Source of the DNA: Phycisphaerales bacterium UBA2218
GTDB taxonomy: Bacteria; Planctomycetota; Phycisphaerae; Sedimentisphaerales; Anaerobacaceae
NCBI GenBank assembly: GCA_002327785.1
Contig: DCUI01000108.1
Coordinates: 1-32,398 of the forward strand
DNA length: 32,398 nucleotides
Reading direction: 5' to 3'
The notes under the pieces are model-generated. The model was given only the letters and a program-made list of their open reading frames with translations. It was not told where the DNA came from and did not search any database. A program made the translations under genes and the position numbers. Of this stretch, positions 28,056 to 32,398 are shown in pieces (the first letter of the stretch is position 1; each line of letters begins with the position of its first letter).

Positions 28056-30248
28056 TCAGCGCCCGCGGGGTACGCCCCCCCCCGTGTCGTACATCACGTC
28101 GTACATGCCCGCGCCGCCGTAGGGGTCTTGCATACCCCCGCGGCCGCGCATCGTGCCCTGGTTGAACGCGCGGAACGGCTTGGGTTCCTTGCGTTTCTCG
28201 GTCTGGATCATCTGATATGCTTCGGCCAGGTCTCTCGGCCAGTTTGTCATGCTCACGGGCATGTGCTCGATGTACATCCCATCGCTCGTGTAAAGCATGT
28301 CGTGATACATGCGGGGCCGCAGGTTCGGGGCATCGCCCCAGTCGTTGACCTCGACCAGATCAACGACGACTTTCCCCGTCGTGTAGTCCACGACTTTCGG
28401 CTGGCTGGCCTGAGCCGGGTCGGACGTCATGTACATGGGATCTGCCATCATATCGCCTCGCGGGTCCGTGATCCGGCCGCCGCCCATCTGCATGGCGGCA
28501 AGCCGCCGTTCCCGATCCCGGCTCCGCTCCCGGTCCGGCTCCTTCGGCTCGACCGCTTTGCCGATCGACTCTCCGGGCTTGACCTGGAAATCCTCCGTAC
28601 GCCAGTATCCCAGCATGTACCGGGCCACTTCCACGGTCGCGGTTTTCGTCTTGTCCTGGACGTTCTTGGCAAACAGATAGACCCGTTGAGGAATCGAGAT
28701 CGGGCCGACAGTCTGGGAATATGCGCTCCAGAGAATGACCTGGCCGTTCTTGTCCATGTCACGCTCGACCAGTTGTCCGGTCCCGGCCACGGGATTGAAC
28801 ACCCCGACGCGAAGGCGATACTGGTACATCTTGCCCGGCTCGGCGGTGTCATCGAACGCCCAGATCAGCGTGGGCTTGGCCTGCTTGGACAGATCCGTCC
28901 TATACGTAAGCATCTCTTCGCGGAGATCAAAGTAAACCTCGTCGGTTGTGGTCTTCCTTCGCCCATCGGAGCCCATCCCCTGCATTCCGTACATATCGCC
29001 GTACATGTCGTCGCCGGTGCCGCGTCTTCCCCCCCGGCCGCGAGTGCTGCCGGTCATCGCCGGGTCCTGGGCGCCTCCCCGGGTCCCCCGCGAGCTTCGC
29101 AGGCCCGTATCGCCGCCGATACCGGTCCCAGGTCGTCCTCTGCTCGAGCGGGCCGCGCCCGCCTGCGCGCCACCGGGGAGCCCGCCGGCGCCGCCTCGCA
29201 GGTCCCCTCGACGGCTGTCTGTCGATCTGTCGTCCTTTCCGCGTTCCTGTTCTCTCTGTTCACGGCGTTCCTCGGACTCCATCTTCCTCTGGAGATCCTT
29301 GAACTTCCCGTAGAAGCTGGGAGGAAACCATTCCTCCTCCGCCGAAGCGATCTGATACCCTTCCGGCTGGAGAAGCCCCATGCGAATATCCCTACGATCG
29401 TACTGCATGAGGCGAACGGCCAATCCGCCCGGAGGCAGGTTCTCCACGCGCTCGATCACCGAGAACAGGTCCCGATTGGACTCGACGCGGCTGCGAGGAA
29501 TCGCCCGCCAGTCGCTCCAGGACCCGCCGTCGAGCAACTCCTGCCGCTCCAACTGAACTGCGGCGAAAGTCGGATCGGCCAGGCAGGGATCTCGCCATTC
29601 TTCCTTTTCCACGTCCACGCCGGCGAAGCTCGCGTGGAATCGACGGTACACCTCCGCAGTGTCAAACCTGGCCTCGACCGTCACCAGGTCAATATCGTTG
29701 GGCTCGGTGGCCGCCGTGCCGTAGGTCGTCTGAGCCGTGAGCGGCTGGACGGGCACATAGGCCGCCGCTCGAATCTGGTTGGCCGCCACGTCCGTCACAT
29801 CGGGAACCGTGGGCAGTCTGTACTTCCTCGACGATTCCGCATTCCGGGCGGTCAATTGGGTCGCCGGCTTGGGGGCCAGCGTCGTATCGATGAAACTCAG
29901 CGGGGATTCAAACAGACCGGCAAACCCCTTCGGCAAGGCCCTTGAGAGTACACCGTAGATCTCCCCATCATTTGGGCCGATGGCGCCGGTCAGACGCGGC
30001 TTGTAGAGCTTGCTGCTTCCAGTCTTGCGGCCCCGCAGCTCCGCACTGAGCTCTTGCGCTTTCTCTTCGTACACATAGCGATCGATCTGTCCCGGCGCCA
30101 GGTTCTTTCCCCCGATTGCCACGATATTGGGACTGAAGATCACCTGGGTAAAGAACAGCCAAATGCAAATGACGCCCGCGACCGCCAGCACGATCTTCTC
30201 GACATGGTTCTCGCAGAAACGTCCGATCTTTGTTATGAGGTCTTTCAT
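28056..30248 (-). CDS. Large single-pass envelope protein, last gene of a pilus-like operon
   Basis: The protein has 730 residues. The N-terminus MKDLITKIGRFCENHVEK is cytoplasmic and is followed by one transmembrane segment at about 19-38 (IVLAVAGVICIWLFFTQVIF). The rest should lie in the periplasm. It consists of a first globular part (40-330), a low-complexity part (about 335-470) that is charged (RREQREQERGKDD) and then Gly/Arg/Met-rich (MYGDMYGMQGMGSDG), and a second globular part (470-700) with GKMYQYRLRVGVFNP and IPQRVYLFAKNVQDK, a beta-rich pattern. The tail is again Gly/Met/Tyr-rich. I know no family with certainty. It follows two other envelope proteins on the same strand, and the arrangement resembles the PilN/PilO or Amuc_1100 region of type IV pilus loci. 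GGGATAGG lies just before the ATG. Confidence 0.75.
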   Translation of the reverse strand: MKDLITKIGRFCENHVEKIVLAVAGVICIWLFFTQVIFSPNIVAIGGKNLAPGQIDRYVYEEKAQELSAELRGRKTGSSKLYKPRLTGAIGPNDGEIYGVLSRALPKGFAGLFESPLSFIDTTLAPKPATQLTARNAESSRKYRLPTVPDVTDVAANQIRAAAYVPVQPLTAQTTYGTAATEPNDIDLVTVEARFDTAEVYRRFHASFAGVDVEKEEWRDPCLADPTFAAVQLERQELLDGGSWSDWRAIPRSRVESNRDLFSVIERVENLPPGGLAVRLMQYDRRDIRMGLLQPEGYQIASAEEEWFPPSFYGKFKDLQRKMESEERREQREQERGKDDRSTDSRRGDLRGGAGGLPGGAQAGAARSSRGRPGTGIGGDTGLRSSRGTRGGAQDPAMTGSTRGRGGRRGTGDDMYGDMYGMQGMGSDGRRKTTTDEVYFDLREEMLTYRTDLSKQAKPTLIWAFDDTAEPGKMYQYRLRVGVFNPVAGTGQLVERDMDKNGQVILWSAYSQTVGPISIPQRVYLFAKNVQDKTKTATVEVARYMLGYWRTEDFQVKPGESIGKAVEPKEPDRERSRDRERRLAAMQMGGGRITDPRGDMMADPMYMTSDPAQASQPKVVDYTTGKVVVDLVEVNDWGDAPNLRPRMYHDMLYTSDGMYIEHMPVSMTNWPRDLAEAYQMIQTEKRKEPKPFRAFNQGTMRGRGGMQDPYGGAGMYDVMYDTGGGVPRGR

Positions 30249-30385
30249 AGCCTATCCCGCTATTGAAGTTACGAGCGAAAAGGAACAAGCAAGCCCTGCG
30301 AAATCCCTTTTCTTACTTATGCCTTTCACCTTATGCCCCTGCGCCGCACGGATCCGATTCCCTCGTCCCGGCAAGAGTCGTTCTC

Positions 30386-31702
30386 TCATATCTCCTCCGT
30401 GGTGCCCGCGATGTCATTCTTGATTACTTGGGGCTTGACTGCCTCGTACCCCGCCTTCTGGAAGATGTACTCGCAGATCAGGTCCAGATCGACCACCGTG
30501 TCAGACCCGTATCGATAGGTATTGTGATCGAGATCCTCGATATCGACGGGAATGACGTTGCTTTCAAGAACCGCGATCTGGTTGTGCTTGAACGTTTGCT
30601 CGGGCTGATCGCCATACCAGCCGCGAAACTTGTGTGTCTTGGCGCTGCACAACTCCTGGATGAAGGGCATCACCTGGTCGGCGGCAACAATCACGCGGAC
30701 ATTGAAGTGCATGACATCGACGATCTCGTTGCAGTACCGGCCGGTGCACGGCGGGGCCGCAATGGCGGTCTTGAGATTGATGACGTACGTCGGCGTCTGC
30801 TTGTCGGTGGGCCGCCGGGTCATCCTGCCGCGCCGCCCTCCGATCATTCGGGTCGATTGCGACGACAGGGTGAAGCTGACGTTCATGATCCGTTTCACCG
30901 GGGCATCCAGCGCGCTGGAGCTGTTGCTGTTCATCTGCTGAATCGTATCGATCACATCGCCGAGCGCCCAGTATCCCATCTGCCACGTCCAGGACTGGCG
31001 AACCGCCGTGTCCCAGTCTTCGAATGTCCAATCACTCCAGAAGGAATACCCATCCAGGTCGGCGGGGTTGGCGTATATCCGGATCGCCTTGGCCCTGTCC
31101 TCGCAGAGCTTGTCGACGATTCTGCGGTCCATTTCGGGCAGCAAACGAAAATTCCGCTGCCCACCGCCATAGCCGGAGCCCATCCCACCCCGGCTTCGGC
31201 CGTACAGGGAACGCCTGGGGGATTGTTCCAGAGCGGCGTCGATGTCCGAATCCGTGGGCGGAGCCCCCCCCCCGATGCGTTCGACCATCGCGTCCACGCC
31301 AGCCATGTACTTCCGCTTGATCGGATCGAACAACAGAGGCGATGTCTCGTTCGTGTCCGGAAAGATCTCGTAGCTGAACAGTTCGCGCATCGTCGTCTGC
31401 CGCATCAGGTTCTCGATCTGGTTGGCGTCCTGGGCGTAGGCGTTCACGTATTCTTCCATCGCCTCGGCCTGGCCCGCTTCGTTCACGTCCTTGATGAGGC
31501 GCTCGATCTCCTCGGCAGACTTGACGCTCTGCTGGGTGATCGTTTTTTTGAGTCGCGCGCTGAGGAGCTTGGTGGGAATGAACAACAACGCCGCCACGAG
31601 GGCGATGATGATCGGCACCAGCAACGCAAGGTTGTTCTTCAGGAAGCTGAGTTTCTTCAGGACTTCCTTTACCGTATCGAGATTGATCTGCGGTGATTTC
31701 AT
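30386..31702 (-). CDS. Single-pass envelope protein, PilO/Amuc_1100-like by layout
   Basis: The protein has 438 residues. A short cytoplasmic N-terminus is followed by a transmembrane segment at about 25-45 (LALLVPIIIALVAALLFIP), a helical, probably coiled-coil stretch at about 48-100 (SARLKKTITQQSVKSAEEIE, truncated), a Gly/Arg-rich loop near 160-185 (GRSRGGMGSGYGGGQRN), and a globular C-terminal part. The C-terminal part (about 320-420) has alternating strands and a helix: DVMHFNVRVIVAADQVMPFI and VLESNVIPVDIED. Anchor, coiled coil, then ferredoxin-like C-terminus is the layout of PilO and of Amuc_1100 in Akkermansia. There is no sequence match I can prove. AGGCAGGCAG precedes the ATG. It lies between the partial gene at 31755 and the 730-residue gene. 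Confidence 0.75.
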   Translation of the reverse strand: MKSPQINLDTVKEVLKKLSFLKNNLALLVPIIIALVAALLFIPTKLLSARLKKTITQQSVKSAEEIERLIKDVNEAGQAEAMEEYVNAYAQDANQIENLMRQTTMRELFSYEIFPDTNETSPLLFDPIKRKYMAGVDAMVERIGGGAPPTDSDIDAALEQSPRRSLYGRSRGGMGSGYGGGQRNFRLLPEMDRRIVDKLCEDRAKAIRIYANPADLDGYSFWSDWTFEDWDTAVRQSWTWQMGYWALGDVIDTIQQMNSNSSSALDAPVKRIMNVSFTLSSQSTRMIGGRRGRMTRRPTDKQTPTYVINLKTAIAAPPCTGRYCNEIVDVMHFNVRVIVAADQVMPFIQELCSAKTHKFRGWYGDQPEQTFKHNQIAVLESNVIPVDIEDLDHNTYRYGSDTVVDLDLICEYIFQKAGYEAVKPQVIKNDIAGTTEEI

Positions 31703-31754
31703 CTGCCTGCCTGTCTAATATCCGCCTGACTCGTAAGTGCCGTCACCCGTTTTG

Positions 31755-32398
31755 TCACCTGCGTCCCTTGGTCATCCCGACGCCCTCCGGCGTAGCGGGC
31801 GCTTCCTTCCACTTGAGCTTGACCTGGAGCTTGAACCAGTAATCCCGGTTTTGTTTGATCGGTTTGTAGAGGAAATCCAGCTTGGGTTTGCCGTATTGGT
31901 CCAGCACGGCCTCGGCGCTGATCGTCTCCTTGGTGACGGGGTCGATCAGGATCCAGGTCCCGTCCATGCTCTCCGTCGTCATCCCCATGGGATTGGCCGC
32001 AGCCGCTGCGACGGCGGCGGCGCTCGGAATGAACTTCCAACTCCCGACGCCCATGGGCAGACTCTCCGAATCGACGTCCACCGGGCCCGTTTCGATCTTG
32101 AAATGGGGCGGGTTCTTCGAGTACACCTCGAACGGCGAGTTAACGTCCAGATTCAGGAACTGCTTGAGATTCTCCAGCCGGGTGACGAGGCCCCACCGGC
32201 TCGGATCGTCCTTCACGTTCGGTGGATCGAGCAGGGCTCCGATCTCCTTGTAGGGGCTGTAGCCCTCGACCACGATGACGAATCCCGGAGCCTTCTCCGC
32301 CTCGGTCGTGCCGCCGCCCAGCATCAGCGCGTACTCCTTGCCGTAGATCTCCTCAAGTTCCTGCATGGAATCGCCATATGCCCCCCCCCCCATCCCCC
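31755..32398 (-). CDS. Envelope protein of the same operon (5' part outside window)
   Basis: At least 212 residues are visible, and the frame stays open to the window edge, so the N-terminus is missing. The visible part begins Gly-rich (GGGAYGDSMQELEEIYG). It has a globular block, PGFVIVVEGYSPYKEIG...WGLVTRLENLKQFL, which resembles the strand-helix pattern of the C-terminal domain of the next gene, then an Ala-rich loop and a C-terminal block with DYWFKLQVKLKWKE. It may be a related PilN/PilO-like subunit. The Met at 32393 lies inside a C-rich run (11 C at 32381-32391) and is probably not the real start. The downstream gene begins after 52 bases on the same strand. Confidence 0.7.
   Translation of the reverse strand, partial: GMGGGAYGDSMQELEEIYGKEYALMLGGGTTEAEKAPGFVIVVEGYSPYKEIGALLDPPNVKDDPSRWGLVTRLENLKQFLNLDVNSPFEVYSKNPPHFKIETGPVDVDSESLPMGVGSWKFIPSAAAVAAAAANPMGMTTESMDGTWILIDPVTKETISAEAVLDQYGKPKLDFLYKPIKQNRDYWFKLQVKLKWKEAPATPEGVGMTKGRR

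Noticed and set aside
27714..29945. 743-codon plus-strand frame
   Set aside because: Antisense to the 730-residue envelope protein and the glycosidase start; Arg/His-rich with no recognisable domain.

Overview
The window is about 32.4 kb of GC-rich bacterial chromosome. It looks like Planctomycetota, probably the Phycisphaerae/Sedimentisphaerales side. This is inferred from the gene mix (GTP-type PEP carboxykinase, deoxyhypusine-synthase homologue beside an ornithine decarboxylase, formylglycine-generating-enzyme-like exported proteins, a large beta-propeller fusion, a Tat-signal protein) and from intergenic DNA full of short palindromic repeats. No rRNA or tRNA gene was found.

Layout. 1-3.5 kb: end of a GH36 alpha-galactosidase (+), facing a pyrF-menG pair (-). 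A divergent membrane-anchored hypothetical gene (+) shares pyrF's promoter region. 3.5-4.35 kb: no convincing gene; three kinds of repeat, including a 21-bp (7-codon) degenerate tandem array. 4.35-8.3 kb: three collinear minus-strand genes for exported or membrane proteins: a beta-propeller/FGE fusion, a membrane-anchored FGE-like protein and a tiny putative lipoprotein. Each carries a copy of the same palindromic element. 8.3-9.2 kb: repeats only. 9.2-13.2 kb: divergent Nramp-like transporter and GTP PEP carboxykinase (-). 13.4-15.6 kb: ECF sigma factor, membrane-anchored probable anti-sigma factor and exported protein (-), closed by a clear terminator. 15.9-16.3 kb: cysteine-rich exported protein (-) with its own terminator. 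16.4-19.7 kb: guaB and guaA (+), with a strong sigma70-like promoter. 19.8-20.9 kb: Tat-exported TIM-barrel-like protein. 21.0-23.5 kb: less GC-rich restriction-modification cassette whose endonuclease is split by a frame change. 23.5-24.2 kb: decayed DNA with a remnant of an XRE-type antitoxin. 24.2-26.6 kb: deoxyhypusine-synthase-like enzyme and fold-III ornithine decarboxylase, a polyamine pair. 26.6-27.8 kb: exported glycosidase-like protein (-). 28.1-32.4 kb: three adjacent minus-strand genes for envelope proteins, resembling by layout the PilN/PilO or Amuc_1100-type parts of type IV pilus machines; the first-transcribed one runs off the right edge.

Most genes are housekeeping or common in the phylum. 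The least explained parts are: (i) the 21-bp array; (ii) the palindromic element that supplies a linker, a stop codon and a C-terminal tail in three consecutive genes; (iii) the transporter with altered Nramp signature motifs; (iv) the polyamine pair, which may make homospermidine; (v) the 13-cysteine exported protein; (vi) the envelope operon at the right edge. I did not find a single clearly new defence or mobile system. All calls come from reading the sequence; no database search was possible.
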